From Nitrosomonas sp. (GTDB taxonomy: Bacteria; Pseudomonadota; Gammaproteobacteria; Burkholderiales; Nitrosomonadaceae), in assembly GCA_031316255.1 (NCBI GenBank), contig JALDQW010000001.1, forward strand, positions 1,893,485-1,957,484: a stretch of 64,000 nucleotides of DNA, written 5' to 3'. Each line of letters begins with the position of its first letter. Within the stretch, counting starts at the first letter, position 1. Below are positions 7,002 to 15,664 of this stretch, piece by piece. Below the pieces are notes generated by a model. That model made no database searches. It was not told the DNA's origin and was given only the letters and a program-made list of their open reading frames with translations. The position numbers were made by a program, and so were the translations under genes.

Positions 7002-7154
7002 TTATATAGTAAAGACAGGGTCATGCCAATGACAATGCCAGTGGTCTCCATGTGGGATACAATGCCAATAACCACCATTAACACTTTGTAGCTGATCATC
7101 TGTTAATTCATGTATTACATTTTCATCAGTTACATCATTTGTTAATTCGTTCAT
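7002..7154 (-). CDS. double-glycine leader peptide, putative bacteriocin-like secreted peptide
   Basis: A 50-residue gene with a strong ribosome site (AGGAGA, 6 bp before the ATG at 7154). The first 28 residues form a typical acidic double-glycine leader: MNELTNDVTDENVIHELTDD then QLQSVNGG. Cleavage after GG would free a 22-residue core starting YWHCIPHGDH and ending WHCHWHDPVFTI: two Cys, five His and three Trp (WHC twice, WH three times). It is 23 bp downstream of, and on the same strand as, an ABC exporter with a C39 peptidase domain, the enzyme class that removes such leaders during export. The core matches no bacteriocin I know; metal binding, antimicrobial action or signalling are all possible. 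The gene-exporter link is strongly supported; function is unknown. Confidence 0.8.
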   Translation of the reverse strand: MNELTNDVTDENVIHELTDDQLQSVNGGYWHCIPHGDHWHCHWHDPVFTI

Positions 7155-7177
7155 GATAATTCTCCTTTTAGTTAAAA

Positions 7178-9328
7178 TTAGCTGACGGAATTGTCAGCCT
7201 GCTTTTTACACGATTGGGCTGATATCAATTTCCCTTGGTGTAACCTTAAAACTCTGTCGGCTTTGTTAATCGTTTCCAAACGGTGTGCAATGATGATGCG
7301 CGTTATCGACAGATGTTGTATTTGTTGACTGATTTTTGCCTCATTATCAATGTCGAGATGACTGGTTGCTTCATCCAAGAATAAGATGGTGGGTTGTTTA
7401 TATAGAGCGCGAGCCAGGAACAATCGCTGTACTTGCCCACCGGAGAGATTAGACCCCATGTCACCCACCAGCGCGTTATAACCCATGGTCATTTGCACAA
7501 TATCTTTATGAATAGCCGCTAAATGAGCACATTGTTCTATTCGCAGGTAATTGGGTTCGGGGTCAAAAAAACTGATGTTGTCTGCAATGGAACCTGCCAG
7601 AAGCGTGTCAGCTTGCATAACAGCGGCAAGTTGTTGGCGGTATCGTTTTAAACCAATATGGGTGATGTCTTGACCGTCAAGTAAGATTCGTCCTGAAGTG
7701 GGTTGCAGCAACCCCAACATTAGTTTGATCAGGGTGGTTTTCCCGCCACCTGAGTCACCTGTTATCGCTACTGAATCACCCGCTTCAATGGTAAGGCTGA
7801 GATTATCAATAATTTTGCGTTCGCCTGTACCGTAGCTAAAACTCACATTTTCTAGCGTTAATTCACCTCTTGTCTCAGGCAAAAAGGCATTGCCTTCCCG
7901 ATGTTTTTCCTGAGGATGCAGCGCAATATCTGAGATACGATCCAGATGCAGACGCATCATTTTAAACTGGATGATTTGTTCAATCAGATTAGCAAAACGC
8001 TCAGTGAACATCCCTTTATAGGCGATAAAAGCCAATGCCATGCCAATCGACAACACACCACCCATTACAATCAATGCGGCAAAATAAATAACCAGGACAT
8101 TTTCCAAACCGAACAATAGTTTGTTTGCAGCATCAAAACTGATCTTCAGTTTTCCGACACGAATATCTGCATTAATTACTTCGGCGTAGCGATTTTGCCA
8201 AATACCTTGACGTTGCGCCTCATTACCAAAGAGTTTGATAGTTTGAATACCACGTATATTTTCCAGGAAATTCGTTTGCTCTTTAGCCTTGTTCTGAATA
8301 GATTCTTCAGTAGCCTGATGCAGTGGACGATAAAGTGCCAGACGCAATAGTGTGTATAAAGCAATGGCGATCAACACGACTACCGTTAATTGCACGCTGT
8401 AGAGTAGCATCATTCCCAATATCGCTAGGGACATGACGCCATCAACCAATGCTTCTACTAAACCGGTTGTCATGCGCTCTCTAATATGTGCCAAGGAACC
8501 AAATCGTGAAACGATATCGCCAATATGACGTGATTCGAAGTAATTCATTGGAAGTCTGAGCAAGTGGCGCAATAGGTTGACGCCCATTTGCATATTCAGC
8601 AGACTTGATAACCGAAGAATTAACCAGCTACGGACAACGGTTGTTATTACACTAATAATACTTAACAAAGCAAAACCAATTGCAAGAACAACGAGTAATG
8701 GTTGGTCATGGCTGATCAAAACTTCATCCACAACCCATTGCATATAATATGGCGTTGCCAATACAAATAATTGCAATACGATGGATAGCGCAAAAAGGTT
8801 AATGAGTGCCCATTTCAGTCCAGTTATTTTGCTCCATAACTGGGACAATTTCATACGCTGCCGCTCTTGCTTTTGCTCGAAATTGCTGGTTGGCGTCAGT
8901 TCAAGAGCAATGCCGGTAAAATGTTTACTGAATTCTTCTAATGTCAGGATGCGTTTTCCTACTGCCGGATCATTAACTGTAAATTTTTCACCCTTGACCT
9001 GAGTCAGCACTACAAAATGGTTCATATCCCAATGCAAAATACAGGGGAGCGCCAGTTTATGTGCCTCCGCTATTGGGCATTTAAGTGCCCGGCTGGCGAG
9101 ACCCAAACTATCTCCCAGTTCAATCAGTTGTTTTAAATTCATGCCCTTTAAATTGGCAGAAAATCGCTGGCGCATTGCTGGCATGTCGAGTTGATGACCA
9201 TGGTAGGAGGCGACCATGGCCATAGTCGCCAAGCCACACTCTGCCACTTCTGCTTGCAGGATTAATGGCACGCGCTTTTTATTAGAAAACTCCAGCAGGC
9301 TTGCAGCATTTTCAGCAATTTGCGACAT
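7178..9328 (-). CDS. peptidase-containing ABC exporter (bacteriocin/peptide secretion)
   Basis: 716 residues, full length for a PCAT. Residues ~20-145 are a C39 peptidase: QAEVAECGLATMAMVASYHG with catalytic Cys31, His104 in HWDMNHFVVL and Asp120 in VNDPAVG. Residues ~170-450 form the six-helix transmembrane domain. The C-terminal ATPase has Walker A GDSGGGKTT, signature LSGGQVQR, Walker B ILFLDEAT and the switch His in IIAHRLETI. It should cleave the GG leader of the adjacent peptide (7002-7154) and export it through the inner membrane. It overlaps the HlyD-type gene by one base, so translation is coupled. Closest in layout to RaxB/MchF/CvaB-type exporters. Confidence 0.93.
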   Translation of the reverse strand: MSQIAENAASLLEFSNKKRVPLILQAEVAECGLATMAMVASYHGHQLDMPAMRQRFSANLKGMNLKQLIELGDSLGLASRALKCPIAEAHKLALPCILHWDMNHFVVLTQVKGEKFTVNDPAVGKRILTLEEFSKHFTGIALELTPTSNFEQKQERQRMKLSQLWSKITGLKWALINLFALSIVLQLFVLATPYYMQWVVDEVLISHDQPLLVVLAIGFALLSIISVITTVVRSWLILRLSSLLNMQMGVNLLRHLLRLPMNYFESRHIGDIVSRFGSLAHIRERMTTGLVEALVDGVMSLAILGMMLLYSVQLTVVVLIAIALYTLLRLALYRPLHQATEESIQNKAKEQTNFLENIRGIQTIKLFGNEAQRQGIWQNRYAEVINADIRVGKLKISFDAANKLLFGLENVLVIYFAALIVMGGVLSIGMALAFIAYKGMFTERFANLIEQIIQFKMMRLHLDRISDIALHPQEKHREGNAFLPETRGELTLENVSFSYGTGERKIIDNLSLTIEAGDSVAITGDSGGGKTTLIKLMLGLLQPTSGRILLDGQDITHIGLKRYRQQLAAVMQADTLLAGSIADNISFFDPEPNYLRIEQCAHLAAIHKDIVQMTMGYNALVGDMGSNLSGGQVQRLFLARALYKQPTILFLDEATSHLDIDNEAKISQQIQHLSITRIIIAHRLETINKADRVLRLHQGKLISAQSCKKQADNSVS

Positions 9329-10575
9329 TAGCTGATCCTCCCACCCAAGCTATAAATGGGGTCCAAAATCCATTCAATGAGCGACCGTCGATCAAGAATG
9401 ATGTCGGCATCAAATAACATGCCGCTTTTTAAATTGAACTCTTTACCGTAGCCTCGAATAACTTGTTGGTCCAGCTTGGCTTGCAGGCGATAAACCGGTT
9501 CATCAAGATTAATTGGTAAATCGGCTTCGCCTTGGGTAATTAATGCTTTGTCTATACGGGTAATTCTGCTTTCGAGAAAACCAAAGCGTTGATGGGGAAA
9601 GGCTTCAAAACGTAATCTGGCAATGTCTCCAGATTGAACAAAACCAGCTGATCGTGTAGGCAACAATAACTCAGCCACCAGCTCGGCGCCCTCAGGTAAC
9701 AAGGTTAATAGCGGTCGCGTGGGATTAAGTGTTTCGCCTTTTGCCACTTGAATCGCAGTGACCATACCATCATGGGTTGCTCTTATTACATAGTTATAAT
9801 TTGTTTTTGTCTCACTTAATTGGTTATTTATGTCAGATTTTCTGCGTTCAATTTCTAGAATTTTTAATTGGTATTGTTCGGGAATATTTTTTTTATCATG
9901 CTCTAATTGTTGCAATTCGTCTTGTTGCTGTAATAACGTTTGTTCAAGAGACTCGACTTCTTGTCTAACCGTTAAGTAGTTTTCTTTCTCCTGTTGAAAA
10001 CCCAACTCAGAAATAAAACCTTCTTGATATAATTTTTCATGCTGGTCTCGCCGTTGGGTTAATAACCTCAATCTTTCCTGTAGTAACATTTTTTGATTCA
10101 AGGTAACTGTGCGAGAATGGGCTAATACAGCATGACGTTGATTTATTCTCGATAATTCTTGTTCTTCCAGTCGCTGGTTTTGATTGGCTTCATCTTCTAA
10201 AAGTCGAATCTGTTTTGTTAGTTCACTAATTAGTCTTTCACTGAGATCTTCTCCAGAAGTCATATTCTGTCGTGTAATAATGCTAATTAAAGGCATTCCT
10301 GTTTTAACCCTATCGCCTTCTTTAACGTAGATCTCTTTTACGGTGCCTGTCCGGTTCGCATAGCTTTTTATGATGCCTTTGTCAGGACGCAGGAACCCTT
10401 GGACTGTTTCTTTTCTCGCATAGTGCGAGGTAAATAAAAAAATCATTATTGTTGCCACAATAACAACAATAATCGTGACAGTTGTCTTAATTGATAGGGG
10501 TTGAGCAAGAGAGATAGACCCTACTAACCGTTGCGATTGTGCGTCTAGTACTTCCTGCCTAAATAATTTTGACAA
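9328..10575 (-). CDS. HlyD-family membrane fusion protein of peptide exporter
   Basis: 415 residues: short cytoplasmic N-terminus, one transmembrane helix (TIIVVIVATIMIFLF, about residues 33-48), a first lipoyl-like half (KGIIKSYANRTGTVKEIYVKEG), a long coiled coil (about residues 120-255, rich in Glu/Gln/Leu), the second half (GMVTAIQVAKGETLNPTRPLLTLLP) and a beta-barrel region near the end. It should bridge the inner-membrane exporter to an outer-membrane channel, as RaxA/MchE/CvaA do; no TolC gene is in the window. It is first in the minus-strand operon adaptor-exporter-peptide. The 629-bp gap upstream probably holds its promoter. Confidence 0.9.
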   Translation of the reverse strand: MSKLFRQEVLDAQSQRLVGSISLAQPLSIKTTVTIIVVIVATIMIFLFTSHYARKETVQGFLRPDKGIIKSYANRTGTVKEIYVKEGDRVKTGMPLISIITRQNMTSGEDLSERLISELTKQIRLLEDEANQNQRLEEQELSRINQRHAVLAHSRTVTLNQKMLLQERLRLLTQRRDQHEKLYQEGFISELGFQQEKENYLTVRQEVESLEQTLLQQQDELQQLEHDKKNIPEQYQLKILEIERRKSDINNQLSETKTNYNYVIRATHDGMVTAIQVAKGETLNPTRPLLTLLPEGAELVAELLLPTRSAGFVQSGDIARLRFEAFPHQRFGFLESRITRIDKALITQGEADLPINLDEPVYRLQAKLDQQVIRGYGKEFNLKSGMLFDADIILDRRSLIEWILDPIYSLGGRIS

Positions 10576-11204
10576 AAGTATTCCCCAAAAGAAAAGTTAC
10601 TGACTTAAAACACTCTATGACCAACCGATTTCTTTATAAAACTGTTGTAAAAGTATATTTAAAGAAAAATTCATGTTCTGTGAGTTTTGTCACATAATGT
10701 ACTTACAAGTCCTTAAATGCCCGAGTTTGCGCAAGGAAATAAGGGGAAGTGACCTAGTGATTTCGTAAATTAAAACCATTCAGCAGAGCTATAAGGATAC
10801 TTCTAGACGCTTAGTCCATCTTAGACGGCTGCAAGACGTCGTTTGAATGAACATCATAACTTTCTGACTTGCTGTACCGACGGTTGCCGGGTAATGACGG
10901 CAATTGAGGTTGTGATGTGGTCAAGGATTTTGTGACACTCCAGCTGTGCTTCCGTTTATAACGTTGAATTTTTAGCGGCGCTCAGCATTGGGGGCAGTTC
11001 CAAAATGTGGTGTTTCTCACATCGTCTTTTTTTTATTTTGACTACAGTATCCATCAGTTTGATGTTAAAGCGCGGTTATTTTTCATTTACGTTGATTTCT
11101 TGATAAATGGCTCCGGTTGTTTTGCTTGCCTATGAGCTATTCGATGGTGACCGGCATTTGCCGCGAAACGATGAAAAAATACCGAATGACTAAAGGTAAC
11201 TTGC
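10576..11204. other. 629-bp divergent intergenic region
   Basis: Separates the minus-strand peptide secretion operon from the plus-strand lipid-type cluster, so promoters for both must lie here. I searched both strands by eye for another double-glycine peptide and saw none. No convincing hairpin, tRNA or known riboswitch was recognised. Confidence 0.5.
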
Positions 11205-13046
11205 ATGAATGTGACAGAATTAAAAAAGATAGAGGCGGCGTTGAATGACACCGGAATGGCGGATTGCACGGCGTTGCAGCATGACACTATTGTGGCCGTG
11301 GCACGCCAGCACGCCCTGAATCTGGGTGATCGGAAATATATCACCTGGCTCGACAATGGAAAAACCGAATCAGATTCATACAGTTTTGCGGCGCTTGACC
11401 GGCAGGCCCGCTCGCTGGCGGTGCAATTGCAGGCTTTGGTGCACAGCCGTCAGCATAACCATGGTCAGGCGGACTATCCGGCTGCGTTGATCTTAACCCA
11501 ACCCGGCCTGGAGTTTGTTAAGGCTTTTTTTGCCTGCCTGTACGCCGGTATTGTTGCGGTGCCTACTTATCCTCTCAAGCGGGGAGAAACTTCACAACGC
11601 TTAAGTGTGCTGGTTGAAAACTCCCGGGCGAGTATGGTGCTGGCTGATAGCAAGAGTTATGCACAGATCGCTCAATTTCCGGATGTATGCATGCAGGCGC
11701 CTCTGGTTCGCCTGGATGATTTGTCGCCCGATTTGCACGAAAACTGGAAATTTCCTGATATTGACAGCCAGTCACCGGCTTTTTATCAGTACACCTCAGG
11801 CTCCACAGGTCAGTCTAAAGGCGTCATTGTTACCCATGGCAATCTGATGAGTAATGAACGCGTCATCGCCGAGGCCATGGGACATGACAGCGACACTGTC
11901 GTTGTGGGGTGGTTGCCGCTTTTTCATGACATGGGGCTGATCGGCAATTTGCTGCAACCGTTTTGTCTGGGCGCATCGTGCTACCTAATGTCGCCGCTTG
12001 CTTTCATTGCCAATCCGGTCCGCTGGTTGCAGGCGATTTCAAAGTATCGGGCCACTTCCAGTGGCGGGCCTAATTTTGCGTATGACCTGTGTATCGCCCG
12101 CACCACTGCCGAGCAGAGGGCGGAACTGGATTTGAGTCACTGGCAGGTGGCGTTTAATGGTTCCGAGCCGATTCGGGCGGCTACCCTGGATCGTTTCAGC
12201 CAGACTTTTGCCGGTTGCGGTTTCAACAGATCGGCGTTTTTTCCCTGTTATGGCATGGCGGAAAGCACACTGCTGGTAACCGGCAGTTCGCCGTACCAGC
12301 TTCCTGCCGTATTGACGGTGGATAAACGCGAGCTTGAACTGGGTAAGGTGCAACCGCTGGCGACAATACATTCCACTGCGACACAAACCGGCAATGCGGA
12401 AATTGAAGTAAGTGCGCCGCAAACCGTGCAACTGGTTTCCTCCGGGAAAACCTATCAGGACTGTCAGGTCAGGATTGTGCATCCTGAAACCTGTGTGGCG
12501 TTGCCAGCGCAGCATGTTGGCGAAATCTGGGTGCGCGGCAGTAGCGTGGCGAATGGATATAAGGACAACGACCATTTAACTGATCGTACATTTAAAGCAC
12601 GCCTTGCCGAGGCGGACCAGAGCGATACGTATTTACGTACAGGCGACCTGGGTTTTTTGTATAAAGGCGAACTTTTTGTCACCGGCCGTCACAAGGACCT
12701 GATTATTATCAATGGCCGCAATCATTATCCGCAGGATCTCGAACAGACCGTCATTCAGGCGCATCCTGCACTGGCCGACTGCCGCGTTGCCGCTTTCGGC
12801 ATCGATGTCGATACGCAAGAGCGCCTAGTCGTTGTGGCGTCTATTGGTAAAAAAATCGCCAATAACATTCCTGTGCAGGAGATCCGGGATTCGGTGGCAG
12901 AAGTCATAACGCGCCGGCATGGTTTAAAACTGCAAGCACTGGTTTTTACGACTTCGCGCTTGCCTGAGACGTCCAGCGGCAAGCTGCAACGTTCTCGGTG
13001 CAGGCAAATGTACCAGAACGGAGAGTTTGAAACCAGGCGGTTATAG
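11205..13046 (+). CDS. fatty acyl-AMP ligase (FAAL)
   Basis: 613 residues of the ANL adenylating superfamily. The phosphate loop YTSGSTGQSKGVIVTHGNLM starts near residue 196, followed by GWLPLFHDMGLIGNLLQPF and FFPCYGMAESTLLVTG, all typical of the FAAL branch; the C-terminal part has LRTGDLGFLYKGELFVTGRHKDLIIINGRNHYPQDLE, and the FAAL-type NGRNHYPQDLE motif. FAALs activate a fatty acid to acyl-adenylate and pass it to an acyl carrier protein rather than to CoA. The next gene encodes such a carrier. It opens a cluster of seven co-directional genes, so it probably loads the fatty acyl starter. Start at 11205 has AAGG upstream. Confidence 0.93.
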   Translation: MNVTELKKIEAALNDTGMADCTALQHDTIVAVARQHALNLGDRKYITWLDNGKTESDSYSFAALDRQARSLAVQLQALVHSRQHNHGQADYPAALILTQPGLEFVKAFFACLYAGIVAVPTYPLKRGETSQRLSVLVENSRASMVLADSKSYAQIAQFPDVCMQAPLVRLDDLSPDLHENWKFPDIDSQSPAFYQYTSGSTGQSKGVIVTHGNLMSNERVIAEAMGHDSDTVVVGWLPLFHDMGLIGNLLQPFCLGASCYLMSPLAFIANPVRWLQAISKYRATSSGGPNFAYDLCIARTTAEQRAELDLSHWQVAFNGSEPIRAATLDRFSQTFAGCGFNRSAFFPCYGMAESTLLVTGSSPYQLPAVLTVDKRELELGKVQPLATIHSTATQTGNAEIEVSAPQTVQLVSSGKTYQDCQVRIVHPETCVALPAQHVGEIWVRGSSVANGYKDNDHLTDRTFKARLAEADQSDTYLRTGDLGFLYKGELFVTGRHKDLIIINGRNHYPQDLEQTVIQAHPALADCRVAAFGIDVDTQERLVVVASIGKKIANNIPVQEIRDSVAEVITRRHGLKLQALVFTTSRLPETSSGKLQRSRCRQMYQNGEFETRRL

Positions 13047-13094
13047 AAAGGAAATTCGCTCAATATTCACTGACTCAAGAAACTGGAGTTTTTT

Positions 13095-13346
13095 ATGACC
13101 TATCAATCGATTTTACAATGGATAAGCATTCGGCTTGCCGAGTTGGTCAAGATCAATGTTGATCAGATAGACCCGCAGTTGCCGTTTGACCGCTACGGCC
13201 TGGATTCGCTGAGTGCGGTTACTTTAATCGGCGAGCTCGGCGACTGGCTGCAACTCGAACTGGACCCCAGCATAGTCTATGACTACCCCACAATCGAACA
13301 ACTCAGCAAATATGTATCGGAACAAATCAATGGAGGTGATGCGTGA
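13095..13346 (+). CDS. acyl carrier protein
   Basis: 83 residues with the carrier motif YGLDSLSAV; Ser38 is the phosphopantetheine site. Predicted helices and the acidic second half (YDYPTIEQLSKYV) are as in FAAL/PKS-type stand-alone carriers. GGAG precedes the ATG by a normal distance. It lies 48 bp behind the FAAL gene and overlaps the desaturase start by 4 bases. Inferred job: hold the acyl chain delivered by the FAAL for the desaturase and the alpha-oxoamine synthase. Confidence 0.92.
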   Translation: MTYQSILQWISIRLAELVKINVDQIDPQLPFDRYGLDSLSAVTLIGELGDWLQLELDPSIVYDYPTIEQLSKYVSEQINGGDA

Positions 13347-14236
13347 GTACTTTTTCAGAAATCGAATATCAAACCCGGTCAGAGTCGGAATTTAATCGGC
13401 TCTTGGAAAAGCCTGCTTTTTCCTGGCCGACATTCCTGCTGTTTGTATTTATCGTCGCAAATTTTTGTTATGCGACTTATTCGGCCGTTACAGGCACGAT
13501 GTCAATACTGGCTGCAATTGCACATAACAGTCTATCGGCCTATATCGCGTATACAATCATGCATGAAGCTGCACATGGGCTTGTTTGCGCGAACAAGACG
13601 GTCAACGACTGGGTGGGCCGGATCAGTTTGCTGGCGATTTCGGTGATGCCGTTTTTCAGTACGTATCGTACGCTACATATGACACATCACCGCTATGTGA
13701 ACGACCCAAAAAATGATCCGGATTTTTTTTGTTGCGTTGGTCCTGCCTGGCTGCTTCCTTTCCGGTGGATGGTAATGGACGTGGCCTACGTGACGTTTTT
13801 TTTAAAGGAATGTTACCGGCACCGTCCCCGCGCGGAAAAAGTGGAATTTTGGCTGGCGGTGATTTTTGGCCTGACGTTATTGACGGCGATCATAGTCAGT
13901 GGGCACTTGATGACTTTTGTGCTGATTTACCTCATACCCACCAGAATCGCGTTATTTTTTCTGGTGCTGACGTTTGATTATTTGCCCCACTATCCCCACG
14001 ATACCCTGGCGGACGACAATAAATTCCGCGCCACCAATAACCGGGTGGGTATGGAATGGCTGATTACACCGCTGTTATTGGGACAAAACTATCATCTGAC
14101 CCATCATTTGTATCCGAGCGCCCCGTTTTACCGCTACCGGAAAGTCTGGCAGGCGCGGCAGCACTTCCATGACGCCAATAATCCGGCTTTAGTCAAATTT
14201 TACAAGCTAAAACCCATGCAGGATATGAACAACTAA
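13343..14236 (+). CDS. membrane fatty acid desaturase
   Basis: 297 residues, membrane-bound di-iron desaturase/hydroxylase type. Three histidine boxes are visible: HEAAH (about residue 75), HMTHHRYVNDP (about 113) and HLTHHLYPSAPFYRY (about 252), with hydrophobic helices between. It starts at GTG 13343 inside the end of the carrier gene; the near-perfect ribosome site GGAGGTGAT supports this. It may desaturate or hydroxylate the carrier-bound acyl chain. A second, different desaturase is at 41942-42937. Position of the double bond cannot be read from sequence. Confidence 0.88.
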   Translation: MSTFSEIEYQTRSESEFNRLLEKPAFSWPTFLLFVFIVANFCYATYSAVTGTMSILAAIAHNSLSAYIAYTIMHEAAHGLVCANKTVNDWVGRISLLAISVMPFFSTYRTLHMTHHRYVNDPKNDPDFFCCVGPAWLLPFRWMVMDVAYVTFFLKECYRHRPRAEKVEFWLAVIFGLTLLTAIIVSGHLMTFVLIYLIPTRIALFFLVLTFDYLPHYPHDTLADDNKFRATNNRVGMEWLITPLLLGQNYHLTHHLYPSAPFYRYRKVWQARQHFHDANNPALVKFYKLKPMQDMNN

Positions 14237-14258
14237 CAGATAAAGAGCAGTGTTATAA

Positions 14259-14399
14259 GGGTGCCTCTAAAAATTCATAATTCTAAACAAGACGAGGCGA
14301 GAACAAAAAATTTTGACGCAGCATATGATTGATATGTAAGGAAACATTTTTTGTAAACAACGAAGTATTGTAACGAAGTATGGATTTTTAGAGGTGCCC
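14259..14399. repeat. MITE family A, copy 3, with ATAA target duplication
   Basis: A 141-bp element with inverted ends: GGGTGCCTCTAAAAATTC on the left, ATTTTTAGAGGTGCCC on the right. ATAA is found on both flanks (14255-14258 and 14400-14403), giving an uninterrupted pre-insertion sequence GTGTTATAACAC, itself a palindrome. No coding capacity. It separates the desaturase from the oxoamine-synthase gene. Confidence 0.82.
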
Positions 14400-14434
14400 A
14401 TAACACGACTGTTAACGCAAGGAGCAAGTTAACC

Positions 14435-15664
14435 ATGAATGCAAGTTTAAATATACCTTCCTGGTACCTGGAGTACATGCAACCGGCAACCGAATATATT
14501 TCGCGCCTGAATCCTTTTCCCTTCGATCAGCCTGCGGATATTTCCAATTACATCGCGTTGCACCAGAATGATTATCTGCGTCTGGGCAACCACCCGGAAG
14601 TGATTGAGGCGCGTGCACGGGCAAATGAGAGAAACCGTAATGAAGCTTTTTTATCAACCGCTTACGGCGGCGGTTCCGGCGAGTGTGAAGCCTTTCGCAC
14701 TAAAATTGCGCAGGTAATGGATGCGCAGGACGCCATGTTGACGACCTCCGGCTGGGCGGCCAATGTTGGTATTATGGAGGCAATCACGCCCCTGTTTAAA
14801 CCTATCTATATTGACAAACATGCCCACGCTTCATTGTATGACGGTATAAAGCTGTCACTGGGCAAACTTGTGGTGGTCAATCACAATGATCCCGATCATC
14901 TGGTGGAGCGTATCAAAGTGAATGGCCCGGGCATTGTGGTGATCGATGCGGTCTACAGTACCGATGGCTCCCTGGGCGATGTCGAACGGTATGTGGAAAT
15001 TTGCGAGCAATACGACTGCGTGCTGGTGCTGGACGAAGCTCATTCTTTCGGGATTTATGGCAACGGCGGGGGGCTGGCGGTGGAACTCGGATTGCAGCAC
15101 CGGGTTCATTTCAGAACCATTAGCCTCAATAAAGCGCTCGGCGGGCACGGTGGTTTGATTGCCGGTGACGCTCAAATGATGCGGCTGGTTAGAACCCGCT
15201 GCCGCTCGGTCATATTCAGTTCGGCGACTTCGAGTGTTTCCGCAGCCGGTCACGAAGCTGCACTCGATATCATTATCCGCGATCCGCAAAGAGTGCAACG
15301 CTGTTTGAGCAATGCGGCTATTCTGCGTGAGCGTTTTGCCGATGTCCAGGTCGATACTGGCGATAGCCAGAGCCAGATCGTGTCAATCATGTTTGACAGC
15401 GAACAGGGTGCCTGTGAATTCTACGGCAGGATGCGCGACGCCGGGATTTTGACATCGGTATTCCTGTACCCGGCCATACCTCTGGGTCAGGGCCTGGTGC
15501 GCTTCTCGGTGCATTCGGAGCTCAGTAGCCAGGAAATCGATCAGACTGTTGCCTGTACAGTGCAGGTGTTAAACGAGATGGACAAAACAAATTCACTGTC
15601 CATGCCATACAAAAATATGCTTAATCAGCCCTATGCCGTCAAGAATGGAGTACGCGTATCATGA
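14435..15664 (+). CDS. alpha-oxoamine synthase (serine palmitoyltransferase/KBL-like)
   Basis: 409 residues, PLP-dependent fold type I. Visible: STAYGGGSGECEAFRTK (substrate loop), HAHASLYDGIKLS with the PLP-stacking His, VIDAVYSTDGSLG, LDEAHSFGIYGNGG with Asp200 and His203, and SLNKALGGHGG with the Schiff-base Lys233. The family joins an amino acid to an acyl thioester with loss of CO2 (serine palmitoyltransferase, KBL, BioF, CqsA). Here the acyl donor is probably the carrier-bound chain made by the upstream genes. Together with the reductase-like SDR at the cluster end it most resembles the first two steps of sphingoid or capnine-type lipid formation. The amino acid substrate is not known. 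A CAI-1-like signal synthase is an alternative. Confidence 0.85.
   Translation: MNASLNIPSWYLEYMQPATEYISRLNPFPFDQPADISNYIALHQNDYLRLGNHPEVIEARARANERNRNEAFLSTAYGGGSGECEAFRTKIAQVMDAQDAMLTTSGWAANVGIMEAITPLFKPIYIDKHAHASLYDGIKLSLGKLVVVNHNDPDHLVERIKVNGPGIVVIDAVYSTDGSLGDVERYVEICEQYDCVLVLDEAHSFGIYGNGGGLAVELGLQHRVHFRTISLNKALGGHGGLIAGDAQMMRLVRTRCRSVIFSSATSSVSAAGHEAALDIIIRDPQRVQRCLSNAAILRERFADVQVDTGDSQSQIVSIMFDSEQGACEFYGRMRDAGILTSVFLYPAIPLGQGLVRFSVHSELSSQEIDQTVACTVQVLNEMDKTNSLSMPYKNMLNQPYAVKNGVRVS

Noticed and set aside
10576-11204. Search for further double-glycine peptides upstream of the exporter operon
   Set aside because: No short frame with a ribosome site and GG leader was seen on either strand.
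263-14399. Dispersed ~130-190-bp repeats considered as a CRISPR or tRNA-like family
   Set aside because: Only three widely separated copies, with inverted ends and a target duplication; this is a MITE pattern.
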